Shown here piece after piece: positions 45,374 to 54,281 of a DNA stretch of 64,000 nucleotides (the stretch's first letter is position 1; every line of letters begins with the position of its first letter). The position numbers were made by a program, and so were the translations under genes. The notes beneath the pieces are model-generated. The model saw only the letters and a list, made by a program, of their open reading frames with translations, was not told the origin of the DNA and made no database searches. The stretch comes from Gp6-AA40 sp963723495 (GTDB taxonomy: Bacteria; Acidobacteriota; Vicinamibacteria; Vicinamibacterales; UBA2999). Where the stretch lies: assembly GCA_963723495.1 (NCBI GenBank), contig CAVRQR010000013.1, positions 62,001-126,000 of the forward strand, given 5' to 3'.

Positions 45374-48067
45374 TGGCGTCTTTTCGCACCGTCTTGTCTC
45401 GTGTGCTGTCTCTGCTGCCAGGCCGGCAGCGAGATGCCGACCTCGACGATGAGGTGCGCGCGCACCTCGAACTGCTGGCAATTGAGTACGAACGACGAGG
45501 ACTGTCGCCGGAGCAGGCGCGTCTTGCCGCGCGACGTGATTTCGGTGGAGTGGAGCAGATGAAAGAGCACTATCGCGACCGTCGTGGGCTGCCCTGGCTC
45601 GACGACGCGCGGCGCGACATCCAGCATGCGCTCCGCTCGTTGCGGAGGGCGCCGGTGTTTGCCGGTGCGGCCGTTCTGACGCTGGCCGTCGGCTTGACGG
45701 CGGTCATCGCGATCTTCGCCATGCTGAACGCGTTCATGTTCCGGCCGATGCCGGTCGACCGCCCCGAGGAGCTCGTGTCGATCGGGACCGGACCCGATCG
45801 GCATGTGCCGCTTCCGCACGGCATATCGTTCCGCGACTTGCAGGACTATCGCCAGGACCGCGCGACCTTCGTCGATCTCCTTGGCTACAACCTCGACGTC
45901 GCGGGACTCAATGTCGACAACGTGACCGAGCGCATCACGATGTATTCGGTCACGGACAACTACTTCACGCTGCTCGGCGTACAGCCGGCAATCGGACGGC
46001 TCATCCAGCCGAACGAAGGGCGCGCCCGCGGCGACGCGCCGGTCATCGTGCTGACGCACGAATACTGGCAGTCGCGGTTCGCCCGCGATCCGTCGATTGT
46101 CGGCCGCGCGGTGCGACTCAACGGCCGCCCGTTCACGGTCATCGGTGTCACGCCGCAGTCGTTCGATCGGGCGCATTCACTGCTCCCGGCGTCGGCGTAT
46201 GTGCCGCTGTGGATGCACGACGACCTGGCCAGCGACTCAGCATTCGGCTCGATTCTCGAGAGCCGCGAGAGTCACCAGATGTGGGTGCTTGGGCGACTGC
46301 AGCCAGGCGTGTCGCTGGCGCAGGCGCGCGCGGCGTTGGACGTGAAGGCGTCGGCGCTGGCCCGTGCGTATCCCGCAACCAATCAGGGCTTTTCCTTGAT
46401 CGTCATTCCCGAAACACATGCACGGCCGAACCCGAACATCGGCCCTTTTTTCCGTGTTGCGGCGATGGCCTTTGCGGGACTGGCGGCCCTGCTGCTGCTC
46501 ATCACCAGTGCCAACGTGACCAACCTGCTGATGGCGCGCGCGGTCGCGCGCGAGCGTGAAGTGGCTCTGCGAGCGGCGCTTGGCGCAGGCCGCGGCCGGC
46601 TCGTGCGTCAGCTCCTGACGGAGAGCGTCCTCCTCGCCGTGCTGGCCGCGGTTGTCGCGCTTCCTCTGATTGTTCAGGCGTTGAACCTTGTGGCACAGGG
46701 AATGGCGTCAACCACGTCCATCGCGACCATACGACCTGACTTCAGCCTCGATGCACGCGTGCTCGGCGCCGCGGTGCTGTTGGTGCTGGTCGCGGGTGTC
46801 GTGTCGGGGCTTGCGCCGGCGGTCATGGCCATGCGCACGGATCTCAACGGAGCGGTGAGGGCCGGCGGACGGGGAGCAGCGGGGGAACCACGGGCGATGT
46901 TCCGCAGCGCGCTCGTTGTCGTTCAGGTGGCGCTGTCGCTGATGCTCCTGGTCAGCGGAGGGTTGTTCCTCCGCAGTCTCGATCGTGCGCGCCAGATCGA
47001 GCTTGGCTTCGAGCCCGACGACCTCGTCGTCGCGTCCGTCATACCGACCGAGAACGGGTATGACGCGGCGCAGCGTCTGGACTTCTACACGAACGCGCGC
47101 AACCGAGTCCGCGCACTCCCCGGCGTGGAGCAGGCCGCCTGGACCGAATGGGCACCGCTCGCCACCGTCAGCGAAGGTGGACCAGTCTGGCTCGATGGCC
47201 AGAAACCACGGACCGGTGAGCAAGCGTTCATGGCGGCGTCTGCATCGGTCGATGCGGACTACTTCACGGCCAGCAAGGTCACGATTCTCGAGGGACGGGC
47301 GTTCGACGATCGCGATGTGAAGACAGAAAGGCAGGTCGCGATCGTCAACGAAACGCTCGCCAGTCACTTCTGGCCGAACCAGAGCGCCATCGGCCGTTCG
47401 CTGGTCTTTCGTGGCGAGCGGGTCGAAGTCGTTGGCGTCGCGCGAAACGGGAAGTACCTGTTCATCTGGGAATCGCCGCGCGGAATGCTGTACAGACCGT
47501 TGGCGCAAGCGACGTCAGAACGGGCCACGCTGCTGGTCAGAGGCAGTCGCGATCCGGCGGGACTCATGACGGAGCTTCAGGGCGTGCTCCGGGAGGTCGA
47601 TCCCGTCGTCCGCTCCTTCGACGTCCGAACGATGGGGGAGCATCTGGTCAGGGAGAGTGGCGGGTTCCTCGCGTTTGCGATCGGTGCAACCTTTGCCGGC
47701 ATCTTCGGCGCAGCGGGTGTGCTGCTGGCCGCTATCGGACTCTACGGGATGATTGCCGGACGCGTGACCCAGCGCACGCAGGAGTTCGGGGTCCGCATCG
47801 CGCTTGGCGCCGCTCGCGGCGCCATCCTGCGCGACGTCCTCGGGCGAGCGCTGCGGCTCGCCTCGATCGGGATCGTGGGGGGCGCGATCCTTGCGGCGTT
47901 CGCGGCGCGGGGCCTGTCCACGCTGCTGCTCGACGTCAGCCCGTTCGACCCGCTGACGTATGTCGTGGTGTCCCTGTCGCTGATTGCCGTGTGTCTGCTC
48001 GCCTCGTTCATCCCCGCGCGTCGAGCCACCCGGGTGCGATCCCATCGTCGCGTTGCGAGCGGAGTGA
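45370..48067 (+). CDS. ADOP-type ABC permease with N-terminal prefix domain, frameshift at the last residues
   Basis: Start GTG 45370 or ATG 45373, overlapping the previous stop. Prefix domain (LDDEVRAHLELLAIEYERRG, ARLAARRDFGGVEQMKEHYR), first helix AVLTLAVGLTAVIAIFAMLN (ALGIGAN is not conserved), periplasmic domain, FtsX 1 (LITSANVTNLLMARAVARER, VALRAALGAGRGRLVRQLLT), second half (ILEGRAFDDRDVKTERQVAI), FtsX 2 (EFGVRIALGAARGAILRDVL). The expected end DPIVALRAE with TGA at 48065-48067 appears if one base is shifted near 48035; uncorrected, the frame reads to 48204 through a repeat. About 900 residues. Confidence 0.88.
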
Positions 48068-48073
48068 TACGAA

Positions 48074-48110
48074 GGTCTAAGGGCAAAGGGCAAAAGGTCA
48101 AAGGTGCTGG
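48074..48110. repeat. Short degenerate repeat of AAGGGC/AAAGGTC units
   Basis: AAGGGCAAAGGGCAAAAGGTC, four to five imperfect 7- to 8-base units just beyond the permease end. No complementary arm nearby. Confidence 0.5.
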
Positions 48111-48176
48111 GCAGGCAACCAAAACCCACTGTTTGGTGTCTATAGAGGCGCCAGTTCTCTTCCGGGCCAGGAGGTT

Positions 48177-50645
48177 GTGGTGGAACTGCTCATCCAGGAT
48201 CTGAAACACGCGTTTCGGATGTTCCGGCAGAACCGGGCGTTTACCGCGGCTGCCGTGGCGGCGCTTGCGCTCGGCATCGGCGCCAACACAGCGATTTTCT
48301 CGGTCGTCAGCGCGGTGCTTCTCAAGCCCGTCCCCTTTCCGGAGCCTGACACGGTCGTTCTGTTCATGAACACCTCGCCGCAGGGGTCGGGACCGGCGTC
48401 GTCGCCCGCGAAGTTCGCGCACTGGCGGCAACAGACGACGGTCATACAGGACGCGACGGCGTTTCGAACTAACGTCGTGAACTACACCGGAGGGCAGTTC
48501 CCCGAACAGCTCAGGGCCGGGCAGGTCAGCGCAGACTACTTCCGCCTCTTTGGCGCGCGACTGATCATGGGGCGTGCGTTCACGCCGGAAGAGGATCGTC
48601 CGGGCGGGGAGAAGGTCGTGGTGCTCAGCCACGGTTTGTGGACGAGACGCTTCGCGGCTGATCCGGAGATCCTCGGGAAGCCACTCCCGCTGAGCGGTGA
48701 GCCGCACGTCGTGATTGGCGTGATCGGTCCGGAGTTCGACATCGCGGAGTTTGGTGAAGTGCCTGATCTGTGGATTCCATTTCAGCTGGATCCCAATACA
48801 GTCGATCAGGGCCACTTCTTCCAGACGGCTGCGCGCCTCAAGCCAGACGTCACGCTCGAGCAGGCACAGGCGAGGCTGAAGCTCTCGGCGGATGAGTACC
48901 GCGTGAAATTCCCTCAGGCGCTGCAGGCCAACAACAGCTTCAGCGTCGAGCCGCTCCAGCAGGTCTTCGTCAGGAACGCTCGTCCAACACTATTGATCCT
49001 GAGCGCCGCGGTGGCGTTCGTCCTGCTCATCGCCTGCGCCAATGTCGCCAACCTTCTGCTCGTTCGCGCGACCGCACGACGGCGCGAGGTCGCCTTGCGC
49101 GCGGCGATCGGTGCTGGACGGTCTCGGATCATCCGGCAGCTGCTCACTGAAAGCATTGCGTTGTCGGTGATTGGCGGGGCGATCGGGCTCGGTCTCGGTG
49201 TGCTCGGCATTCGCACGCTTCTCTCAATCAACACCGCCGGATTGCCACGGATTGGTGAAGCAGGGGCGCTCGTCGGCATCGACTGGCGCGTCGTTGCCTT
49301 CACCGCTGCCGTGTCGGTTGGAACGGGAATCCTGTTTGGCATCATGCCAGCGCTGCAAAGCTCGCGGACGGACCTGAATGTGTCGCTCAAGGACAGCACG
49401 GCTCAATCAGGCGCCGTCTTCCGGCACAACAAGGCTCGCTCGATCCTTGTCGTGGTCGAAGTCGCGCTCGCATTGCTGCTGCTGGTTGGCTCTGCGCTCC
49501 TCATTCGGACGCTGGTGGCGCTGCGTAACGTGAATCCCGGGTTCGACCCGGGCAGCGTGCTCACCATGCGCATGTCACTGACCGGCCCGAAGTATCTCGA
49601 GACGGCTGGTGTCGATCAGCTTCTGCGTGATGGCGTGGAGCGGTTGCAAGCGCTTCCCGGTGTCGAGCGCGCTGCGGCAACCTGCTGCGTGCCGCTCGAG
49701 GGTGGTTACGGGTTGCCATTCAGGATCCTGGGCCGTCCGCTCCCCGACAAGGCGCCGTTTCACGGCGGGGGAGCGTGGCTCACGGTGTCGTCCGGCTATT
49801 TCGACGTCTTCAAGATCCCGATCAAGCGAGGGCGAGCGTTCACCGACCGCGACGACAGCCTCGCACCAGCAGTGGTCATCATCAACGAAGCAATGGCGCG
49901 TCAGTTCTGGAAGGACGGCGATCCACTGAACGATCGGATCATGATTGGCGGCGGCGTCATGAAGGAGCTTGCCACCGAGCGCGAGCGCCAGATCATCGGC
50001 ATCGCATCCGACGTGCGCGACGGAGCCCTGAACAACGATCCACAACCGCACATGTACGTACCCAATGGGCAGGTGCCAGACGCGCTCAACGCGCTCAACG
50101 TCCGCATTACTCCGGTCGCATGGGTGGTTCGGACACGCGGTGAGCCCTATAGCTTCAGTACCGCCGTCCAGGAACAACTACGGCAGGCGAGCGGCTTGCC
50201 CGTTTCGCAGGTGCGGTCAATGGAGGATGTCGTCTCGCGATCCATTTCGCGTCAGCGGTTCAACGTGGTGCTGATGTCGGTCTTTGGCGCATCGGCGCTG
50301 GCGCTGGCGGCGATTGGCATCTACGGGCTGATGGCGTATTCGGTTGCGCAGCGCACGCGGGAGATTGGTATTCGCATGGCCCTCGGCGCCGAGGCGGGTC
50401 AGGTGCGCAAGATGGTGATCGTCCAGGGCATGCGACTGGCGATCATTGGTGTGGTCGTTGGTCTGATCGCGGCGTTCGGGCTGACGCGATTGATGGCGAG
50501 CTTCCTGTTCGGCGTCGAGGCGCGGGATCCGGCAGTGTTCGTCGTAATGCCGCTGCTCCTGACGATCGTCTCAATCGTCGCCGTGTGGTTGCCGGCGAGA
50601 AGAGCGAGCACCGTCAATCCGTTGATCGCGTTGCGGTACGAGTAG
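48177..50645 (+). CDS. ADOP-type ABC permease
   Basis: Intact, 822 residues; GTG start at 48177 with CCAGGAGG a few bases before it, which decides the start. No prefix domain. First helix VAALALGIGANTAIFSVVSA, periplasmic domain (LSHGLWTRRFAADPEILGKP), FtsX 1 (LIACANVANLLLVRATARRR, VALRAAIGAGRSRIIRQLLT), second half (FKIPIKRGRAFTDRDDSLAP), FtsX 2 (REIGIRMALGAEAGQVRKMV), end ARRASTVNPLIALRYE. Probably the third permease of the PadR operon, 110 bases after the previous stop; convergent with the response regulator gene across a palindrome. Confidence 0.92.
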   Translation: MVELLIQDLKHAFRMFRQNRAFTAAAVAALALGIGANTAIFSVVSAVLLKPVPFPEPDTVVLFMNTSPQGSGPASSPAKFAHWRQQTTVIQDATAFRTNVVNYTGGQFPEQLRAGQVSADYFRLFGARLIMGRAFTPEEDRPGGEKVVVLSHGLWTRRFAADPEILGKPLPLSGEPHVVIGVIGPEFDIAEFGEVPDLWIPFQLDPNTVDQGHFFQTAARLKPDVTLEQAQARLKLSADEYRVKFPQALQANNSFSVEPLQQVFVRNARPTLLILSAAVAFVLLIACANVANLLLVRATARRREVALRAAIGAGRSRIIRQLLTESIALSVIGGAIGLGLGVLGIRTLLSINTAGLPRIGEAGALVGIDWRVVAFTAAVSVGTGILFGIMPALQSSRTDLNVSLKDSTAQSGAVFRHNKARSILVVVEVALALLLLVGSALLIRTLVALRNVNPGFDPGSVLTMRMSLTGPKYLETAGVDQLLRDGVERLQALPGVERAAATCCVPLEGGYGLPFRILGRPLPDKAPFHGGGAWLTVSSGYFDVFKIPIKRGRAFTDRDDSLAPAVVIINEAMARQFWKDGDPLNDRIMIGGGVMKELATERERQIIGIASDVRDGALNNDPQPHMYVPNGQVPDALNALNVRITPVAWVVRTRGEPYSFSTAVQEQLRQASGLPVSQVRSMEDVVSRSISRQRFNVVLMSVFGASALALAAIGIYGLMAYSVAQRTREIGIRMALGAEAGQVRKMVIVQGMRLAIIGVVVGLIAAFGLTRLMASFLFGVEARDPAVFVVMPLLLTIVSIVAVWLPARRASTVNPLIALRYE

Positions 50646-50651
50646 GATCGC

Positions 50652-50671
50652 GGTCCGGCTGAAGCCGGACC
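50652..50671. terminator. Perfect palindrome between convergent genes
   Basis: GGTCCGGCT-GA-AGCCGGACC, a 9-bp stem placed 7 bases after the permease stop and before the end of the convergent regulator gene. Suited to two-way termination, though no T-run follows. An imperfect relative (ATCCGGCTGAATCCGGA) occurs at 6946-6962. Confidence 0.55.
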
Positions 50672-50685
50672 CTACGCACACGCCT

Positions 50686-51324
50686 TCACGGTTCGATGAG
50701 ACCCAGACGAATCGCGTAGCGCACGAGTCCGGCCGTCGTGTGGATATCGAGCTTGTGCATCAGGCGCGTGCGATGCGATTCGGCCGTCTTGACGCTGATG
50801 TTCAGCACCGCGGCGAGTTCCTTTGTCGTCTTCTCCTCGCCGATCAGTTTGAGGACCTCGCGTTCACGCACCGTGAGTCGATCGCCTGGAAGGTCCGCCT
50901 TTGACAGGAATGCCTCGACGACGAGCTTTGAGACGCCGGGGCTCAGGTACAAATCGCCACCAAACACCTGCCGAATCGCGTGCGCCAGATCGGTTGCCGC
51001 CTGCGACTTCAGCACGTAGCCACGCGCGCCTGCCCGAAGCGCCGCGACTACGTACTGGTCGTCGTCGTGACGAGTCAGGAGCACGGCCTTGGCTTTGGGC
51101 GAGCGTTGAGAGAGCTCCTGCGCCGCATCGACCCCGTTCATGATCGGCATGCTGATGTCCATCACGACCACGTCCGGATCGGCCTCGGCGGTCGACTGCA
51201 CGGCTTCATGCCCGTTTGAGACCTCGCCCACGACTTCGAAGCCTTCGCGATCGAGCAGGGCGCGCAGGCCCTGCCGAACCATGACGTGGTCTTCGGCAAT
51301 CAGGACTCTAATTCCCATCGGCAT
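50686..51324 (-). CDS. NarL/LuxR-family response regulator
   Basis: 212 residues. Receiver with acidic residues in VLIAEDHVMVRQG, phospho-acceptor Asp in DVVVMDISMPIMNGVDAAQE and Lys in GYVLKSQAATDL; LuxR-type helix-turn-helix LTVREREVLKLIGEEKTTKE followed by LNISVKTAESHRTRLMHKLD. Its start overlaps the end of the upstream kinase gene by 17 bases, so the two are a cognate pair. Targets cannot be told from the sequence. Confidence 0.92.
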   Translation of the reverse strand: MPMGIRVLIAEDHVMVRQGLRALLDREGFEVVGEVSNGHEAVQSTAEADPDVVVMDISMPIMNGVDAAQELSQRSPKAKAVLLTRHDDDQYVVAALRAGARGYVLKSQAATDLAHAIRQVFGGDLYLSPGVSKLVVEAFLSKADLPGDRLTVREREVLKLIGEEKTTKELAAVLNISVKTAESHRTRLMHKLDIHTTAGLVRYAIRLGLIEP

Positions 51325-52264
51325 GCTCCTCGAGGGTAACCGGGATCGAGATGATCAGTTGGGTGCCGGCTCCACTACTCGACTGCACCTCCAGTTCTCC
51401 CTGCAGACCTTTGAGGCGGTCACGAATTCCACGAAGGCCCAGGCCACTGGGCTCGGAGTCCCCGCCCGCGATCCCGAAGCCGTTGTCGGTGATGACGCAC
51501 ATGACCCCTTCGCGATCCCTCTCCATCGAGACGTCCAGCCGGGTCGCATGTGCGTGTCGAACGACGTTGGTGACAGCCTCGTGGATCGCGCGGTACAGAC
51601 AGGTCACGATCTGGGGAGGGAGGTCATCCGGCACCGATGAGTGAAACGAGACCTTCAGCCCGGTCCGGGTGCCGACGCCGTCCAGCAGGTGACGGACCGC
51701 CGCATTGAGCCCGAGATCGTCAAGCGCAACGGGATAGAGATCGCGCGAGAGGCTGCGCAGTTGTTGATCAAGATGATCGGCAAGCTGCATGACCTTGTCC
51801 AGTTCGGGTGTCAATCGATCTGGCAGTCTGGTCGTGACCTCGGCTAACGCGAGTTGCAGGCTGAAGAGGATCTGGCCCGCGCCATCGTGGATGAGTCGAG
51901 CCGTGCGTCGCGACTGGCTCTCCAGCGCTTCGTTGAGACCCCGCAGCGCGACGTTCGATTCGAGGAACCGGCGATAGGTCATCTCAAACGGGGATAGTGA
52001 TTCCAGCAGGAACGTCATGGCCCGGGAGAAGATCGGCCTGTCAGATTCGGGCAACAGGCTTGGTGCGCCCGCGAGCGCTGCTTCATGCAGCGAGACCAGG
52101 TCAAGCGGGCCGAGGCCGTCGTGCAGCGCCTGGCGTCCGAATTCGTACGCGCCGCTCAGCGTGCTTTCCTCCGGGCGCGCGAGGTACGCTTCGAGTGCCA
52201 CGGCATACGCAGCCCCCAACGTGTCGCGATCGAGCGGCGCCGAGATCCGTGGACTGGCCGCCAT
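51308..52264 (-). CDS. NarL-type (HisKA_3) sensor histidine kinase, cytoplasmic
   Basis: 318 residues without membrane helices. N-terminal 90 residues (YAVALEAYLARPEESTLSGA, EFGRQALHDGLGPLDLVSLH) resemble the RsbU N-terminal domain that binds RsbT-like kinases. Then H-box LIHDGAGQILFSLQLALAEV, ATPase boxes EAVTNVVRHAHATRLDVSME, DNGFGIAGG, GLGLRGIRDRLKGLQG. Upstream gene is an RsbT-like kinase, 18 bases away. The RsbU-like N-terminus next to an RsbT-like protein suggests that the kinase is switched by protein binding instead of by a membrane sensor. Confidence 0.87.
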   Translation of the reverse strand: MAASPRISAPLDRDTLGAAYAVALEAYLARPEESTLSGAYEFGRQALHDGLGPLDLVSLHEAALAGAPSLLPESDRPIFSRAMTFLLESLSPFEMTYRRFLESNVALRGLNEALESQSRRTARLIHDGAGQILFSLQLALAEVTTRLPDRLTPELDKVMQLADHLDQQLRSLSRDLYPVALDDLGLNAAVRHLLDGVGTRTGLKVSFHSSVPDDLPPQIVTCLYRAIHEAVTNVVRHAHATRLDVSMERDREGVMCVITDNGFGIAGGDSEPSGLGLRGIRDRLKGLQGELEVQSSSGAGTQLIISIPVTLEEHADGN

Positions 52265-52282
52265 CTGGCTGCTCCTCGTCGC

Positions 52283-52705
52283 TCAAGGCTGACGCCATTT
52301 TGTCGCCGAGACCGTCGTCCCGTGACCGACGGTCGATTCGATCGTGAATTCGTCCACCAATCGGCGCACGCCGGGGAGCCCCAGCCCCAGACCGCCAGAC
52401 GTGGAGAAGGCATCCTGCATGGCCTGTTCGACGTCTGCGATCCCAGGTCCCTGGTCGCTTACGATGATGGCGATTCCGCGCTGGTCGCGGTTGTTCAGCG
52501 CCTCGAGCCGAATCTCTCCACGCGCGGCGTAGGACAGCACATTCCTCGCAAGCTCGGAGATTGCCGTCGCGATTCTGACGATATCAGTAGAAGAAAAGCC
52601 GAGCTCGGCCGCGAGCGCGCGTCCTTTCTCTTTCGCGATGATGATGTCGCCGTCCGATCCAATCTGTACACGGACCTGACACGCATGGGCCATCGATTTC
52701 ACCAC
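52283..52705 (-). CDS. RsbT-like anti-sigma/switch kinase (HATPase)
   Basis: About 136-140 residues; start GTG 52705 or ATG 52693, the latter giving MAHACQVRVQIGSDGDIIIA. GHKL ATPase of the RsbT/RsbW type: N-box TAISELARNVLSYAARGEIR, DQGPGIADVEQAM, GLGLGLPGVRRLVDEFTIES, GHGTTVSATKW. In stressosome systems RsbT phosphorylates RsbS and RsbR and then activates a partner with an RsbU N-terminus, which here is the adjacent histidine kinase. An RsbS partner is expected just upstream; only a C-terminal relic is found (next entry). Confidence 0.87.
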   Translation of the reverse strand: MVKSMAHACQVRVQIGSDGDIIIAKEKGRALAAELGFSSTDIVRIATAISELARNVLSYAARGEIRLEALNNRDQRGIAIIVSDQGPGIADVEQAMQDAFSTSGGLGLGLPGVRRLVDEFTIESTVGHGTTVSATKWRQP

Positions 52706-52736
52706 GCACGAGTCTCCAGCAGGAAACGCGCCAGAC

Positions 52737-53077
52737 TCAACCTCGCCAATTCAGCCGGTCGAGGCAGGCAAGCCCCCTTCGAGATCCAGGGCCATGGCAA
52801 CTCCTTCCAGTTGAAGGCCGAGGTGTACGATCGTATCGCCATGACGTCGATGATCCTCTTCGCTCCACGGGACCCGAGGATTCACACGCTGCTCGACGAT
52901 GAAGACGAACTGGCCGCGCGCGGCGACGTGCACGATGCAGTTGTAGAAGGCGTCGAAATTGTCGAAAGATCGTGACCTGGTGGCCATCGGTGAGGAGAGA
53001 GTCAACGAGATGACTGCCGATGAAACCGGCGTCTCCAGCGCGGCGCAAACGGCCGCGCCGGGCGCTGAGCAAGTCAC
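52737..53077 (-). pseudogene. Chimeric relic: NDP-sugar epimerase pieces joined to an RsbS C-terminus
   Basis: Minus strand, several frames. 53040-52950: GDAGFIGSHLVDSLLTDGHQ followed by DNFDAFYN, the N-terminus of an NAD-dependent epimerase. About 52945-52920: IVHVAARG, a later epimerase segment. About 52910-52850: FVF, SSSSV and NPRVPWSEEDH, from further along the same family. Then 52830-52760: IVHLGLQLEGVAMALDLEGG with LACLDRLNWRG, which fits the last 30 residues of an RsbS-type STAS protein. Intervening parts of both proteins are missing. The RsbT-like gene follows, where rsbS is expected. Real deletion chimera or assembly artefact. Confidence 0.5.
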
Positions 53078-53081
53078 TGCA

Positions 53082-53456
53082 TCACTGGAGTTCGATTCTC
53101 ACAGCCGTCTTCGTTGACGTGAGCGGGTTCTGTCGGTAGTGCACCTTGATCTGATCACCCCTGTTGCCGGTGAGGCCGCGCACGTTTTTCGTGGCTCCTT
53201 GGACCTCGGTGGCGTCGGTGTAGGCGAATTCGTACAAGTCATCCGCGAACGCCACGATCAAAGCCTTCCTGTCCGGATCGACCGATCTGAGTTGCCCTGA
53301 GAACACGAGCGAATTCTTGTCGCGATCGTCCAACCGAGGCGATTCAAGCGCGGTGCCGTCGCTGCTTGGAGCCGACGACCGGCTCGGCCGATCGCATGCT
53401 GCGACGAGAAGCGGGAGCAACCAGAGCGACGCGAGAAAGCAGTTGCGCGTTCTCAT
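53082..53456 (-). CDS. Small lipoprotein of unknown function
   Basis: 124 residues from ATG 53456, with GGAGG 8 bases upstream. Lipobox in LWLLPLLVAACDRPS. The C-terminal 75 residues (SGQLRSVDPDRKALIVAFAD, YTDATEVQG, GDQIKVHYR) match in pattern the end of the neighbouring secreted protein at 53564, so the two are paralogues. It is probably a small beta-barrel domain; function unknown. Upstream extension to 53558 lacks a signal sequence and was not used. Confidence 0.72.
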   Translation of the reverse strand: MRTRNCFLASLWLLPLLVAACDRPSRSSAPSSDGTALESPRLDDRDKNSLVFSGQLRSVDPDRKALIVAFADDLYEFAYTDATEVQGATKNVRGLTGNRGDQIKVHYRQNPLTSTKTAVRIELQ

Positions 53457-53563
53457 GACGTCACCTCCGATGTGAAACACATGTGCGCGCCGGAGTCGGG
53501 GGCGCTCGAGAAAAAGTAGGGGGCAACCATCTCCACGCGCCCCCGAACTCCGGCACATCGTGG

Positions 53564-54004
53564 CTACTTCTTGTCGGCCTGAACTTCGATCTCCGTGGCG
53601 ACGCGATTGGCGCCCTGCGAAGAGAAGTGCACGACCACCTGCCTGCCGCTCAGCGTGGCGAGGCCAGCGACGCCGGCGCGATCGCCTGTAACTTTGGTCG
53701 CGTCGTTGTACTGGAACTTCTGCTCGGCGCCTTCGGCCGGCTTGATCGTCAGCATCTTCGCCTGCGCATCAACGTCGGTCAGTTCGCCGCGCGCGATCTG
53801 CGCTGCCGGCTTCTGCTGCGGTGCTGCGGCTCCTGGAGCAGGGGCCCCGGGCGACGGCTGCGCTGGCGGCAACTGTGACGGCGGTTGCTGCCCCGACGGC
53901 TGTGGCCGCGGCTGTTCCTGCGCGAAGCTCGTCACGCTCACAGCCAGCGTAAAGATCAGCAGCAGGCCGAAGAGCGGAACGATACGGGTGTATGTCTTGG
54001 GCAT
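53564..54004 (-). CDS. Secreted proline-rich protein of unknown function
   Basis: 146 residues, ATG 54004 with AAAGGAGTG upstream. Signal peptide (GLLLIFTLAVSVTSFAQE), a 40-residue linker rich in Pro, Gln and Ala, then a compact domain (ARGELTDVDAQAKMLTIKPA, YNDATKVTG, GRQVVVHF, VATEIEVQ) that parallels the lipoprotein encoded downstream at 53082. Both are likely to have arisen by duplication and sit in one operon, with about 105 bases between them. Confidence 0.75.
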   Translation of the reverse strand: MPKTYTRIVPLFGLLLIFTLAVSVTSFAQEQPRPQPSGQQPPSQLPPAQPSPGAPAPGAAAPQQKPAAQIARGELTDVDAQAKMLTIKPAEGAEQKFQYNDATKVTGDRAGVAGLATLSGRQVVVHFSSQGANRVATEIEVQADKK

Positions 54005-54281
54005 GGGTTCACTCCTTTGCGGTCAGGAGTAGCGAAGGGCGTGCCACGGTGCCGATCCGTCGGATCGCCGGAAATCCGGAGGAATGTGCGGCGAGTGTCG
54101 AGTGGATCAGCTTCGAGCAGCTCGTGAGTGGGAAGGTAACTTGTTCCGAGTACAGTTCGACGAGGTGACTCGGCCGCCCATCACGCGAAAGAATGTGTGG
54201 CCAGCGTTCACCGTAGGCGGCTCGCAGGTGATATCCTGATCGCGTTCCCAACAATCTCTCAACAAGGCAGGGCCACCGCTC

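Noticed and set aside
1..50645. Naming the permeases macB
   Set aside because: MacB is a fused ATPase-permease with one permease unit. These are duplicated permeases without an ATPase domain, so no symbol is given.
50652..50671. Classical intrinsic terminator
   Set aside because: The stem is strong and well placed, but no T-run follows on either strand, so only a terminator-like palindrome is claimed.
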